Assembly: GCA_023663655.1 (NCBI GenBank)
Contig: JAMPGZ010000002.1
Span: forward strand, 62,001 to 126,000
DNA from: Lachnospiraceae bacterium
Lineage (GTDB): Bacteria > Bacteroidota > Bacteroidia > Bacteroidales > Muribaculaceae
Direction of reading: 5' to 3'
Length of the DNA stretch: 64,000 nt
Part shown: positions 26,493 to 36,251 of the stretch, one piece after another
Layout: each line of letters begins with the position of its first letter
How positions within the stretch are numbered: the stretch's first letter is position 1
Translations under genes and position numbers: made by a program
The notes under the pieces: generated by a model
Told to the model about the DNA's origin: nothing
What the model saw: the letters and a program-made list of their open reading frames with translations, nothing else
Databases searched by the model: none

Positions 26493-27758
26493 ATGAAGGT
26501 TCTGATAGTTAATACTTCCGATCGCACGGGTGGTGCCGCCATCGCTGCATTCCGTTTGTTCAGAGCGTTGCGCAACAATGGTGTGGACGCAAGGATGCTG
26601 GTGCGCGACAAGAAGTCTGATGACCCTTTTGTGACTCAGCTCAATGGGGGGATGAAGTTGAAATGGCAATTCCTTCGCGAGAGGTTGGTGATATGGCTCA
26701 ACAACCGGTTCAGCAAAAAGAATCTGTTTGGTGTTGACATCGCCAACACCGGAACCGACATTACCCGTCTTGACCTGTTTAAGGAAGCTGATGTGATTCA
26801 TCTCCACTGGGTGAATCAGGGCTTTTTGTCGCTCAATGATATCCGTGCCATCATCGACTCCGGAAAGCCGGTTGTGTGGACCATGCACGATATGTGGGCG
26901 TTCACCGGTATATGCCATTATTCCGGTGATTGCATGAAATATTCCGACTGTTGCCATGATTGCCCTCAATTGCAGCATCCTGGCAAAAAGGATCTGTCCT
27001 ACAGGGTATTTCAAAAAAAATATGCCGTGCAATATTCCGGTCGCCGCATATATTGCGTGGCGTGCAGCCGCTGGCTTGAGCAGCAAGCTCGCAAGAGTTC
27101 GATATTGAAAGGCATGATGATCACCAATATTCCTAATGCCATTGACACATCGGTGTTCTGTCCAGCCGACCGCAAGGCGATGCGTGACAAGCTCGGACTG
27201 CCGCAGGACAAGAAACTCCTGCTCTTTGGCTCGATGAAAGTGAGCGACAAGCGCAAAGGGGTAGATTACCTTGCTTCGGCTTGCCGGCAGATATGGGAGC
27301 AGTCGCCTGAAGTGGGGAAGAATCTCGGCGTAGTTGTTTTCGGTAAAAAGGATGACCGCTTGGCGCAGATGTTTCCGTTTCCCATCTATGAGATGAATTA
27401 TATTAACGATGAGACTAAGCTCGCCGAGGTATATAATGCCGTGGATCTTTTTGTCACACCGTCATTGCAGGATAATCTTCCCAACACCATTGTCGAGGCA
27501 ATGTCATGCGGAACTCCCTGCGTGGGCTTTAATGTTGGGGGAATACCTCAGATGATAGAACATCTGCATAACGGCTATATCGCCGAATATAAATCGGCAT
27601 CCGATCTTGCCGAAGGCATTGTGTGGGGAATAACTACCGCCGATTATGACAATGTGTCGCATAATGCACGCTGCTACGCCGTCGAAACATATTCAGAGGG
27701 TGTTGCATCATCCTGTTACCTGAAAGTCTATGAGGAGGCTTTAAAAGCATCAAAATAG
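26493..27758 (+). CDS. Glycosyltransferase family 4 (group 1)
   Basis: Cytosolic, retaining GT-B glycosyltransferase for a surface glycan, 421 aa. The N-terminal half begins MKVLIVNTSDRTGGAAIA and contains DVIHLHWVNQG near residue 105. The C-terminal half has the nucleotide-sugar site: VTPSLQDNLPNTIVEAMSCG with the E-x7-E-like Glu region near 330, then GTPCVGFNVGGIP. The 'GGAA..a' start is common in WbcM/colanic-acid-type transferases. It is 12 bases after the wecF-like gene and last in the cassette. Sugar and acceptor are unknown. Confidence 0.9.
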   Translation: MKVLIVNTSDRTGGAAIAAFRLFRALRNNGVDARMLVRDKKSDDPFVTQLNGGMKLKWQFLRERLVIWLNNRFSKKNLFGVDIANTGTDITRLDLFKEADVIHLHWVNQGFLSLNDIRAIIDSGKPVVWTMHDMWAFTGICHYSGDCMKYSDCCHDCPQLQHPGKKDLSYRVFQKKYAVQYSGRRIYCVACSRWLEQQARKSSILKGMMITNIPNAIDTSVFCPADRKAMRDKLGLPQDKKLLLFGSMKVSDKRKGVDYLASACRQIWEQSPEVGKNLGVVVFGKKDDRLAQMFPFPIYEMNYINDETKLAEVYNAVDLFVTPSLQDNLPNTIVEAMSCGTPCVGFNVGGIPQMIEHLHNGYIAEYKSASDLAEGIVWGITTADYDNVSHNARCYAVETYSEGVASSCYLKVYEEALKASK

Positions 27759-28013
27759 TGGGAATTTCAAAATATCCCGGCATCGCACACTGCAAAGAGT
27801 GACCTAAAGGGTGCAGGGCATCTCTTTGCAGAGATGATCCGTGGATGGAGCTGTCCGGGCACCGCTCGCCTGCGGCTCACGTGCCCGGCTATGCATAAGC
27901 AACGCCTTATCAGGCATTTATCCGCACAATGACATAAGAAACCGTGCACACCTCCATTCCCAATTCTCCATTCTCAACTCTCCATTCTCAATTCTCGACT
28001 CACGATTCTCAAT
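27759..28013. other. Gene-free region with hairpins and low-complexity repeat
   Basis: Between convergent genes. CATCTC/GAGATG (about 27809-27826) and CCGGGCAC...GTGCCCGG (27856-27889) form hairpins with short and GC-rich loops. About 27955-28028 is the low-complexity CCATTCTCAATTC family, running just past the end of the next gene. Short antisense ORFs cross it but have no protein-like features. It may be a dispersed intergenic repeat element; I see no gene. Confidence 0.5.
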
Positions 28014-29084
28014 TCACGATTCTCGACTCAAAAACAGCCCTTTCCACCACGGATAGCCTGTGGCACGGCGCATTTTGATGCGTCGCACCAGATTGAGCGG
28101 CTTGCGGCGGGTGAGACTTTTGTGTCCTGTGGATATGAAATCGTCTATCGCATCCAGCACGCGGCTTGATGCCTTTCCATCGAGATGCCCCTCGTGGTAT
28201 CCGGTATATTGCTTTATCGCCTTCATAAGCGGCTCAGGACGCGTCAGGGCTTTTTCAAGAGCCGGCTCAATCTCGTCAGTCGAGGTTACATCGATGAGAT
28301 GCTGTCCGGGATTCGTGTTGCGGAATGTTACCACAGGGCGGTTCATGAGCATGAACTCAGTGATGATTGATGAACTGTCGCACAGCATCACATCGGCTCG
28401 TGCTATAAAGTCGGGGTTGTTGCTTCCGTCATAATACTCGGCGTTCTCATTCTCCTCGGCAAGCTGCTTGTAGCGGTTCTTCGTTTCCTCGTCAAGTTTG
28501 GGATGGAATGTGAACAGCCAGTTCCAGCGACGGGATTCCACCATCTTCCTGATGGTGTCAAACAGTATTCCTGTCGAGGTGATTCCCTGAGTGAATGTCG
28601 AGGAGTAGACTATTGTAGGACGGCTGTTGACAGGCAGTTTTTGCTTTTCGGGCGATGCATATATGTCGGCTTTGGTCCAGCCGGTCTCATAGACTTTGAA
28701 AAAACCGAGCTTGGCGGCGTTGCGTTCAAACACCGGGGTTCCTGAAGAACCCTGTGTGCAGTATATGTCAAACCATCCTCTTATTGCAAATTGGCTGCCG
28801 GGATGGTTGGGACGCTTGGTGATGGGATAACCATGGAATAGTTCCACTTTTACGCCTGGAAGATAGTCAGGGAGATAGTTGGCGGCGGTTAGAGAGGCTA
28901 TCGGATTATATTCAATCGCTTCCTGCACGGATGAGAGCTTTCTCTCATCGGGGAGAAGCAGGTCGGGACCATCGCCTATATACCATGCCACTTCATCGCC
29001 GCGACGGCGTATCTCCTCCTGCACGGGACGAAGGATAGGGTAGCAGTAGGTGAGCGGAGCGAATAGCAGGTATCGTTTCATCAT
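28014..29084 (-). CDS. CDP-glycerol glycerophosphotransferase family protein
   Basis: Probably a cytosolic transferase that adds a phospho-alditol or similar unit to a surface glycan. It matches the TagB/TagF-like fold (CDP-glycerol:poly(glycerophosphate) transferase family) but at 356 aa holds only the catalytic domain. Visible marks: FTFHPKLDEETK near residue 200, with the His-Pro of the family, and ADVMLCDSSSIITEFMLMNRPVVTF near 240, with the SS-x3-E substrate loop. In Bacteroidetes these enzymes occur in capsule and LPS clusters, although wall teichoic acids are absent. It follows DUF389 by four bases. The gene end overlaps the low-complexity repeat, so its last residues (LSRES) may have drifted. 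Confidence 0.82.
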   Translation of the reverse strand: MMKRYLLFAPLTYCYPILRPVQEEIRRRGDEVAWYIGDGPDLLLPDERKLSSVQEAIEYNPIASLTAANYLPDYLPGVKVELFHGYPITKRPNHPGSQFAIRGWFDIYCTQGSSGTPVFERNAAKLGFFKVYETGWTKADIYASPEKQKLPVNSRPTIVYSSTFTQGITSTGILFDTIRKMVESRRWNWLFTFHPKLDEETKNRYKQLAEENENAEYYDGSNNPDFIARADVMLCDSSSIITEFMLMNRPVVTFRNTNPGQHLIDVTSTDEIEPALEKALTRPEPLMKAIKQYTGYHEGHLDGKASSRVLDAIDDFISTGHKSLTRRKPLNLVRRIKMRRATGYPWWKGLFLSRES

Positions 29085-29088
29085 TCAG

Positions 29089-30489
29089 TTATTTAGATCC
29101 TATTACAGTGGTGGATACGATAGTGATGTCGTGTTTTTTCAATCGGGCTTCAAGATAGGCTTTGAAGCGGTCGCTTTGCTGGCGGCTCATCGCGCGGCTG
29201 TATTGCACAAGCGCTATGTTGAGTGTATCGAGCCTGTTGTTCTGTATGTTGCTCACTATTCCGCGGGTCACGGCTATATCCTTGACTTCCGGAAACAAAA
29301 CCTTTATCTCGGGAGCTATGACGGCGCTCGCCGAGTCATTGAGAGCCATCTCGGCACAGGCTGTTTTAAGGGAGTCAATGGTGGCTTGCTGCCGCGATAT
29401 GGTGGCTTGTGTCACCTGATACATATCACGCAGCATTCCTGAGGTGACCTGCGTCATGTCGACATTGCCCGACGAAGCGTCGCCCTGGATGATGCGCAGA
29501 CGTGTGCCTCCGAGGTTGTATTCGGGGAGCTTGTCGGTCAAAGCGAGCATCAGGGAGTCTTTGGGAAGCGCTTTGCCCACAAGTGACACGGTGAGACTCT
29601 TTGAGTTGCGGCTGAACACCGGCTTGTAATTGAGCACTTGTGTGCCGTCGAAATTGAACTCGTCATCCACAAATCTCTCGCAATTGGATTTGAAATTATT
29701 CTCCTGAAGCATATTGAAGGTGAGATATGCGGCGGGAATCATGGTGAGGATGGCGATGGTGTATATGAGATTGCGCACCTTGCGGGCTCTCTCTGGATTG
29801 GAGAAGTCATGAAGCGAATATTTCATGAGCTTCACTCCCACAGTGGTGGCACAGGCTATGAATACCGAATTTATGAAAAACAGGTAAAGCGCGCCGAAGA
29901 AGTAACTCATCTGCCATGTGGCGAGACCATATCCCACGGTACATAGCGGTGGCATAAGGGCGGTGGCTATTGCCACTCCGGGAATGACGTTGCCCTTCAT
30001 CTTGCTGCCTATGGCAAGGATTCCGGCGGCACCGCCGAAGAAACCGATGAACACGTCGTAGATGGTGGGCGACGTGCGTGCGAGAAGTTCGCTGTGGGCT
30101 TCATTGACAGGGGAGATGAGGAAATAAAGGCATGAGGTGGCGACACTGAATATCGTAGCCATCATGAGGTTGCGGAATGAGCGTTTCAACAGGTCGAAAT
30201 CATGAACGCCTACAGCGAGCCCTATGCCGATTATAGGTCCCATGAGCGGGGATATCAACATGGCGCCTATGATGACGGCAGTGGAGTTGGTGTTAAGCCC
30301 CAGCGAGGCGATGAAGATAGCGACGATGAGGATTATTATGTTTATGCCTCGGAATGACACACCCTCGCGTATTGCCGTTTCTGCATCGGCTTGAGGAATG
30401 AGGAAGTCGGAGAGGTCGAAATAACCGATGAGGCTGCTTTTGAATTTGCTGAGTCGGGCTGAGAGCTGCTGATATTTCGTGAGGTCCAT
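29089..30489 (-). CDS. DUF389 (TIGR00341) membrane protein
   Basis: Inner-membrane protein of unknown function, 466 aa. The N-terminal two-thirds holds about six hydrophobic segments. The DUF389 signature GLNTNSTAVIIGAMLISPLMGPIIGIGLAVG is split across residues 65-95, and GFFGGAAGILAIGSKMKGNVIPGVAIATALMPPLCTVGYGL follows near 150. The C-terminal 190 residues are soluble and coiled-coil-like (MYQVTQATISRQQATIDSLK), probably periplasmic. The gene begins a two-gene run with the CDP-glycerol-type transferase. No function should be assumed from the neighbour. Confidence 0.9.
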   Translation of the reverse strand: MDLTKYQQLSARLSKFKSSLIGYFDLSDFLIPQADAETAIREGVSFRGINIIILIVAIFIASLGLNTNSTAVIIGAMLISPLMGPIIGIGLAVGVHDFDLLKRSFRNLMMATIFSVATSCLYFLISPVNEAHSELLARTSPTIYDVFIGFFGGAAGILAIGSKMKGNVIPGVAIATALMPPLCTVGYGLATWQMSYFFGALYLFFINSVFIACATTVGVKLMKYSLHDFSNPERARKVRNLIYTIAILTMIPAAYLTFNMLQENNFKSNCERFVDDEFNFDGTQVLNYKPVFSRNSKSLTVSLVGKALPKDSLMLALTDKLPEYNLGGTRLRIIQGDASSGNVDMTQVTSGMLRDMYQVTQATISRQQATIDSLKTACAEMALNDSASAVIAPEIKVLFPEVKDIAVTRGIVSNIQNNRLDTLNIALVQYSRAMSRQQSDRFKAYLEARLKKHDITIVSTTVIGSK

Positions 30490-30580
30490 AATATGTCGTA
30501 TTTATGAATATTTGGTTATATAACAAATTGAAATCGGATTGTTGCTACATGGTGGATTCTGAAATTCCGGCAGGGGAGAG

Positions 30581-32071
30581 CTATGCTGATTTTCGGGGTA
30601 TGAATTGCCGCAATGTTATATGCTCTATTCGGCACACAGCCATGAGATATGCACCGATGAGCAGTGCCCGGAATATGTAGTTGAACCACTCCCAAGGGGT
30701 GTGTGCCGCGATTGCTGCGGCATACAGGATTGCGGCTATGCCAAAATACAGCAGCAGTCGGCGTGGATGATAGTCGATAGGGTATTTCACGCGTCCTATG
30801 AGATAGCTTGCAGCCATCATCGTGAAATAGCAGGCTAAGGCGGCTATGGCACACCCCATATAGCCCATCACCGGAACGAGAATCACGTTGAGCGCTACTG
30901 TTATGGCAAGTCCGAGCAGTGAGAACCACATTCCCCACACGGTCTTGTCGGTGAGCTTGTACCACAGCGAGAGATTGAAGAAGATGCCGAAAAAGAGTTC
31001 GGCAAGCATGATGACAGGCACCACTTTCAATCCCGAGAAATAGTGGGAGGAGATGAAGTATTTGAGTATGTCGAGGTAGAACATCACTCCGAGGAATATG
31101 AGCAGGGCAAATATCACAAAGTATTTCATCGCATCGCTGTAGGCTTGCAGCTTATTGTCACCACGCTCCTTGTTTTGGGCGAAGATGAAAGGCTCGTAGG
31201 CAAATCGGAATGCCTGTATGAACATCACCATGACGATTGCTATCTTGTAGTTGGCGCCATAGATGCCGAGCCCCTCCATCGCTTCGGCATGGTCGGGGAC
31301 AAGAAGGGGATAGAGTATGGTGTAGATGGTCTGGTTCATTATTCCTGCGATTCCGAGAATGAGCAACGGAAATGAGTATTGAAGCATCTCACGCAGCAGG
31401 GAACGGTTGAACCGCATAGGCACGTGCACTATGTAAGGAAGGAGGGTGAGCAGTGTCACTGCCGATGCGATGAGGTTGGCGAGGAATATGTAGCCTATGC
31501 CGAAATCAGGGTTATAGAACCAGGAGATTGTCTCGGGAGCTGTTTTCCATAGCCACGGGCACAGCAGTATGAAAAACAGGTTGAGCCCGATATTGAGTCC
31601 GATGTTGATGAGCTTCAGTCCGGCAAATTTCAGGGGCATTTTCTTGTAGCGGAGATAGGCGAACGGTATCGATGTGTAAGCGTCGATCGCCACCGCAAGC
31701 GCCATGAGCCACACGTAGGATTCATGCCCCGTGCACTGCATTGCCGTTGACACCGGTCCGAGAAACAGCAGAACCAACAGGAAAAACACTGTCGAGGTGG
31801 TGGCAAGGGAGATGAGCGATGTTGAGTAGACCTCGCCGGGATCGGTGTAACGCTCGTGGTTGGTGAAGCGGAAGAATCCGGTCTCCATCCCGTAGGTGAG
31901 GATGATGAGTGCTATCGCCACGATGGAATAGATGTAGATGACTACGCCGTATTCCGCCGGAGCGAACACTTGTGTGTACAGAGGCACGAGACACCAGTTG
32001 AGGAAGCGTCCTATGATGCTGCTCAAGCCATATATTGCGGTATCTTTAGCTAAACTTTTAATTCCCGCCAT
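30581..32071 (-). CDS. Polysaccharide flippase (Wzx/oligosaccharide flippase family)
   Basis: Inner-membrane transporter predicted to flip a lipid-linked oligosaccharide to the periplasm. The 496-aa protein has about 12-14 hydrophobic helices and begins MAGIKSLAKDTAIYGLSSIIGRFLNWCLVPLYT, the typical polysaccharide-biosynthesis N-terminus. It follows ruvB by 15 bases. The related MATE protein encoded nearby (34871-36208) is a separate branch. The substrate is unknown but fits the surrounding GT9 and envelope genes. A peptidoglycan lipid II flippase role is less likely but not excluded. Confidence 0.88.
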   Translation of the reverse strand: MAGIKSLAKDTAIYGLSSIIGRFLNWCLVPLYTQVFAPAEYGVVIYIYSIVAIALIILTYGMETGFFRFTNHERYTDPGEVYSTSLISLATTSTVFFLLVLLFLGPVSTAMQCTGHESYVWLMALAVAIDAYTSIPFAYLRYKKMPLKFAGLKLINIGLNIGLNLFFILLCPWLWKTAPETISWFYNPDFGIGYIFLANLIASAVTLLTLLPYIVHVPMRFNRSLLREMLQYSFPLLILGIAGIMNQTIYTILYPLLVPDHAEAMEGLGIYGANYKIAIVMVMFIQAFRFAYEPFIFAQNKERGDNKLQAYSDAMKYFVIFALLIFLGVMFYLDILKYFISSHYFSGLKVVPVIMLAELFFGIFFNLSLWYKLTDKTVWGMWFSLLGLAITVALNVILVPVMGYMGCAIAALACYFTMMAASYLIGRVKYPIDYHPRRLLLYFGIAAILYAAAIAAHTPWEWFNYIFRALLIGAYLMAVCRIEHITLRQFIPRKSA

Positions 32072-32086
32072 AAGAGGGTGTTTAAT

Positions 32087-33115
32087 TTATTCAAACAGTG
32101 ATGATCCGCGTCCTTCTATCGAGTGTCCGAGGTGAGAGAAAGCGAGTTCAGTCACTTCGCGTCCGCGCGGTGTGCGCTTGATGAAGCCCTCTTTTATGAG
32201 GAACGGTTCGTATACCTCCTCGATTGTGCCGGGATCTTCGCCAAGAGCCGTGGCGATGGTGGAAAGCCCCACGGGACCACCCTTGAATTTTGTGATTATC
32301 GTTGTGAGTATCTTGTTGTCAATCTCGTCAAGCCCGTAGCGGTCGATGTTGAGGGCATTGAGGGCGAACCGCGTGATTTCGGGTTCTATGATGCCCGTGC
32401 CTTTGACCTGAGCGAAGTCGCGCACCCGTCGCAGAAGCGCGTTGGCAATACGTGGTGTGCCTCGGCTGCGCATAGCTATCTCATGAGCGGCTTCAGCGGT
32501 GCATTTTATGCCCAGCAGTCCCGATGACCTGAGGATGATGCGTTCGAGAATCTCGTGGTCATAATACTCCAAGTGGCAGTTTATGCCGAAACGCGCTCGC
32601 AACGGCGATGTGAGCAAGCCACTGCGGGTGGTGGCGCCGATGAGGGTGAAAGGGGAGAGGCTCAGCTGCACCGAGCGGGCGCCGGGACCCTTGTCGATCA
32701 TGATGTCGATGCGGTAGTCCTCCATCGCTGAATACAGATATTCCTCCACGATGGGGCTTAACCGATGGATTTCATCGATGAAAAGCACATCGTTCTCTTC
32801 GAGCGATGTGAGTATTCCGGCAAGGTCGCCGGGCTTGTCGAGCACCGGTCCTGAGGTGATTTTAAACCCTACGCCGAGTTCGTTGGCGATAATTTGCGAC
32901 AAGGTGGTTTTTCCCAGTCCTGGAGGACCGTGAAGAAGCACGTGGTCAAGCGATTCGCCTCGTATTTTTGCCGCTGCAACAAAGACTTTAAGATTCTCTA
33001 TGATCTTCTCTTGACCGCTGAATGAGTCAAATTCGGCTGGACGTAAAGCTTTTTCAAAATCATTGTCGTTGTCGCGTCGTTCGCGGGATGCTCTTATGTC
33101 GAAGTTATCTTCCAT
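32087..33115 (-). CDS. ruvB: Holliday junction branch-migration helicase RuvB
   Basis: Hexameric AAA+ motor that, with RuvA, drives branch migration at Holliday junctions before RuvC cuts them. The 342-aa length is typical. Motifs: [15 protein letters not shown] near residue 25, Walker [10 protein letters not shown] near 64, Walker [11 protein letters not shown] near 108, sensor 1 GATTR near 158, the arginine-finger region SPLRARFG near 168, and a C-terminal winged helix ending in a TPRGREVT segment. It lies inside an envelope-gene run, overlapping the GT9 gene by 11 bases. ruvA and ruvC are not in the window. Confidence 0.97.
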   Translation of the reverse strand: MEDNFDIRASRERRDNDNDFEKALRPAEFDSFSGQEKIIENLKVFVAAAKIRGESLDHVLLHGPPGLGKTTLSQIIANELGVGFKITSGPVLDKPGDLAGILTSLEENDVLFIDEIHRLSPIVEEYLYSAMEDYRIDIMIDKGPGARSVQLSLSPFTLIGATTRSGLLTSPLRARFGINCHLEYYDHEILERIILRSSGLLGIKCTAEAAHEIAMRSRGTPRIANALLRRVRDFAQVKGTGIIEPEITRFALNALNIDRYGLDEIDNKILTTIITKFKGGPVGLSTIATALGEDPGTIEEVYEPFLIKEGFIKRTPRGREVTELAFSHLGHSIEGRGSSLFE

Positions 33116-34184
33116 CAGCTTTTTGATTGAGGATAGAGGTGATTTTGTTGATTATCACCTGAGGATTTATGCCGGTGAGGCACAAATAGTCGCCGCGCAG
33201 ACACGGTTTGTTGCCAAACACTGAGCATGGACGGCAAGTCATTGACAATTGGATTATGTCGCTCTCTTTCTGCTGGTAGCCTTTGAAGCCGCAGTAGGGG
33301 TGGGTAGCCCCCCAGATGCTGACGACTCTCACATGGACAAGCGAGGCAAGGTGCATATTTGCCGAGTCCATCGACACCATTATGTCGAGATGGCTCAGGA
33401 GGGAAAGCTCTACGGGAAATCCGTGGCGCTTGTCGGCGACGCTTGTCACGTTGGGATATTTCGCAGCCCATGCTCCAAGAATCTCCCGCTCTTTTTCGCC
33501 GCCGCCAAACAGGAATATCTTTGTTGCCGGGCGGGTCGACATCTCGGCTACCACTTTTTCCATCATCTCGGGCGGATAAATCTTGCCTTTGTGCTGGGCA
33601 AATGGCGCGATGCCTATCCACTGCTCGCCATTCTGCTTGGGAGGGGTGATCTCGGAAAATAGTGCCGGATCGCCTTTGCCTGATCCGTAGAGCCCGTTGA
33701 AGTTCTGCTCCATGTTGAACCCGAGGCGATAGAACACCTCACGGTAGCGGGCGCGTGACGACAGCAGTGGAAGCATGACTTTGTTGCGTGAGCGTGTGAG
33801 CGCGCGCTTGTTGATTCTTCCTTTGCGTATCACGCTTAGTCTTATGCCGTGCATCAGGCAGAAAAATGCGATGATGCGTGTGCGCAGTACCTCATGGAGA
33901 TCCACAAGCGCGTCGATCGAATATTCCTTCCTGAGTTCATTGAGAAGACGGCGCAGACCGAGCACTCCCTTGTATTTGTTCTTTACATCCACACCACGCA
34001 CGATGAGGTTTTCGGGCGCATTCACGAAGAGTGATTGCTGCACCGGCTTGGTGATGTAGATAAAGCGTGTGTCGGGATTTGCCCGGCACACCGAATAGAC
34101 CACCGGAATCGACATGGCGACATCGCCGAGCGCCGAAAAACGGCATATCAGCACATTACGCGGTATTTCGCTACTTTTGCCCAT
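33105..34184 (-). CDS. Glycosyltransferase family 9 (heptosyltransferase-like)
   Basis: Cytosolic transferase for lipopolysaccharide core or a related glycan. The 359-aa GT-B protein starts with [20 protein letters not shown] (residues 9-28), the heptosyltransferase pattern. It has [19 protein letters not shown] near 190 and [28 protein letters not shown] near 295, which holds the ADP-sugar binding loop. It overlaps DUF4254 by 14 bases upstream and ruvB by 11 bases downstream, strongly suggesting one transcript. The sugar added is not predictable from sequence alone. Confidence 0.9.
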   Translation of the reverse strand: MGKSSEIPRNVLICRFSALGDVAMSIPVVYSVCRANPDTRFIYITKPVQQSLFVNAPENLIVRGVDVKNKYKGVLGLRRLLNELRKEYSIDALVDLHEVLRTRIIAFFCLMHGIRLSVIRKGRINKRALTRSRNKVMLPLLSSRARYREVFYRLGFNMEQNFNGLYGSGKGDPALFSEITPPKQNGEQWIGIAPFAQHKGKIYPPEMMEKVVAEMSTRPATKIFLFGGGEKEREILGAWAAKYPNVTSVADKRHGFPVELSLLSHLDIMVSMDSANMHLASLVHVRVVSIWGATHPYCGFKGYQQKESDIIQLSMTCRPCSVFGNKPCLRGDYLCLTGINPQVIINKITSILNQKADGR

Positions 34185-34776
34185 AAAGAACCGGATTTGT
34201 CGCCGGGTCGTTGTACATTTTCATTTGTCGGTAGACTTTCATGTATTTTCTGCCGGCGGCTATATCCTCAAGAAGCTGGTCGATAGCTGTGGTGAGGTCT
34301 TCACGCTGTTCGAGAAGCACGTTCAGTTTAGCCTGGCAGCGGGCTATATGTTCGGGAGTGGCGTCGGTGCGTTTCACTTCCGCCTCCATGTGGTATATCT
34401 TAAGTGCGAGGATCGAGAGTCGGTCGAGTGCCCATGCGGGGCTTTCGGTGTTGATGGTAGCGTCGGGCAGAGGCTTCACATCGGCATATTTTTCGCGGAA
34501 ATATGTGTCGATCTCCTCCACCATGTCGGTGCGGTCCTGATTGGAACGGTCGATGCGGCGCTTCAATGCAAGAGCTGCTACGGGGTCGATATTCGGATCG
34601 CGTATTATATCCTCAAGGTGCCACTGCACGGCATCGATCCAGTTCTTTGCGAAAAGGGTGTGGTCGATGGTGTCGGCGGGATAGGGGTTGGCGACTATTG
34701 CGTCGACATCATCATAAAGGTGATAGAGTGATGTCGTGTCAGCAAATACTTTATAGCATTTTTTAGCGAAGTCCAT
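34171..34776 (-). CDS. DUF4254 domain protein
   Basis: A 201-aa soluble helical protein of a Bacteroidetes-enriched family (DUF4254) with no established function. It contains LFAKNWIDAVQWHLEDIIRDPNIDP near residue 40, followed by several amphipathic helices rich in charged residues, and ends [18 protein letters not shown]. It leads the operon DUF4254-GT9-ruvB-flippase and overlaps GT9 by 14 bases. The repeated association with GT9 suggests an accessory role in envelope glycan synthesis, but that is inference. Confidence 0.88.
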   Translation of the reverse strand: MDFAKKCYKVFADTTSLYHLYDDVDAIVANPYPADTIDHTLFAKNWIDAVQWHLEDIIRDPNIDPVAALALKRRIDRSNQDRTDMVEEIDTYFREKYADVKPLPDATINTESPAWALDRLSILALKIYHMEAEVKRTDATPEHIARCQAKLNVLLEQREDLTTAIDQLLEDIAAGRKYMKVYRQMKMYNDPATNPVLYGQK

Positions 34777-34802
34777 ATAAATATTATTGCTAAGTTATTT
34801 GG

Positions 34803-34810
34803 CAAATATA
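34803..34810 (-). promoter_or_regulatory. -7 promoter element of the DUF4254-GT9-ruvB-flippase operon
   Basis: Minus-strand TATATTTG, a TAnnTTTG match, 27 bases before the ATG at 34776. No clear -33 box is seen. Confidence 0.5.
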
Positions 34811-34870
34811 TAAAGAAATATCGGAAAAAAGATAAGCGGGGGTAATTATTTGCGTGATTATGCTTATTCC

Positions 34871-36208
34871 CTATGCTTTTTTCCGCGTTGATTTGAGGAA
34901 AAAGAACAGGAATAGTCCGGCGGCGAGAAATAAGCTGGCTGAAAAGCTGAGTATGATGCCATAGGTGCCGAGTCCGGCAGGAAATCCGAGCATATATGTA
35001 GCAGGTATGCCGACTACAACATAGCATACGAACGCGATCCATGTCATTGGCATCACATTTGAGGTGCCGCGCAGTGCATTGGCGAAATTTATCTGGGTGG
35101 CATCTCCGAGCTGATAAAGAACCAGTGGCACTATCAGAGTCATTGTGGCAGCGATGACCTCCTTGTCTTCGGTGAAGGCGAGGATCATGTCTTTTTCAAA
35201 AAAGATGAAGATGAGCGACGAGATGGTGGCGAGAGTGAGCATGATGTGGTAACCGGCGAATGCCACGTGACGCATACCATCGTTGTCGCTGAGTCCCGCA
35301 TGGTTGGACACAAGGACCGACACGGCGCTTCCGAGACTGTAATATATGCAGAACCCGAGTGTGCCGGTGATGACGATGATCTGGAACGAGGCAAGGCTCA
35401 CGGCGCCAAGCCATCCTGCCATGACGGCTGCAAACGTGAATGAGCCTGATTCAAGCGACATCTGAAGTGACACCGGCCAGGATGTGCGGTTCACCTGGCT
35501 AAGGGTGCGGCTGTCGATGCGTGATTGCGTGAATCCGTCGCGGTAATGGCGGAAACGGCGGGCGCAGATGAAAAACAGCACTACCGTGGCAAGACACAGG
35601 AATCGAGCCGTGAGGGTGCTGATGCCGGCGCCGATAAGTCCGAGTTCGGGAAACCCGCAGTTGCCATATATGAGCAGATAGTTGCCGAGGATGTTGACCG
35701 AGTTTGCCGCGAGTATTATCCACATCGGTAGGGAGGTGTTGTTGATGGCAAACAGCCACTGGGCGAATACATTGAAAAGCGCCACCGGAATGATTCCGGC
35801 AAGCACGAGCAGATAGTAGGGGCGTATGAGCGGCAACAGCTCTTCGGGTTGACCGAGGCGGTGGAGATTGAACCACAGTACGCCCATGATCAGGGTCACG
35901 GCAAACGAGAACAGAAGATTGGCGAAGATGCCATTGCGTATTATGGCGCCGATTTTGCCATAACGCTCCTGAGTGAACATCGCCCCGATGAGCGGAGTAA
36001 GCCCGTAGGTGAACCCGAGGCAGGCAAACATGGCGAGATTGAACACATTGTTGACAAATGATGCTGACGCAAGCGCTTCGGTCGAATATCTTCCGACCAT
36101 GATATTGTCGGCAAAGGCAACGACAATCATGCCGAGCTGCCCCACAAGGATGGGCACACCCAGCTTAATGAGTGAAATATAATGGGTTTTGTAATCAGAA
36201 AATTTCAT
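34871..36208 (-). CDS. MATE family efflux transporter
   Basis: Inner-membrane cation-driven multidrug/toxin exporter, 445 aa with about 12 transmembrane helices. MATE marks: the start LIKLGVPILVGQLGMIVVAFADNIMVGRYS (residues 15-45), the internal half-repeat NRTSWPVSLQMSLESGSFTFAAVMAGWLG near 245, and GDATQINFANALRGTSN near 365. Substrate is unknown. It is transcribed alone; the next gene downstream (DUF4254) has its own promoter element. Confidence 0.92.
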   Translation of the reverse strand: MKFSDYKTHYISLIKLGVPILVGQLGMIVVAFADNIMVGRYSTEALASASFVNNVFNLAMFACLGFTYGLTPLIGAMFTQERYGKIGAIIRNGIFANLLFSFAVTLIMGVLWFNLHRLGQPEELLPLIRPYYLLVLAGIIPVALFNVFAQWLFAINNTSLPMWIILAANSVNILGNYLLIYGNCGFPELGLIGAGISTLTARFLCLATVVLFFICARRFRHYRDGFTQSRIDSRTLSQVNRTSWPVSLQMSLESGSFTFAAVMAGWLGAVSLASFQIIVITGTLGFCIYYSLGSAVSVLVSNHAGLSDNDGMRHVAFAGYHIMLTLATISSLIFIFFEKDMILAFTEDKEVIAATMTLIVPLVLYQLGDATQINFANALRGTSNVMPMTWIAFVCYVVVGIPATYMLGFPAGLGTYGIILSFSASLFLAAGLFLFFFLKSTRKKA

Positions 36209-36251
36209 TCAGGCGAGTTTTTGTTTTTTTACATCTCCTTTGCTGCCGGCA

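Noticed and set aside
27767-27949. 60-codon minus-strand ORF in the 27.8-kb gap
   Set aside because: Arg/Cys/Pro-rich with no ribosome-binding or promoter context and lying over hairpins; looks like translated repeat rather than a gene.
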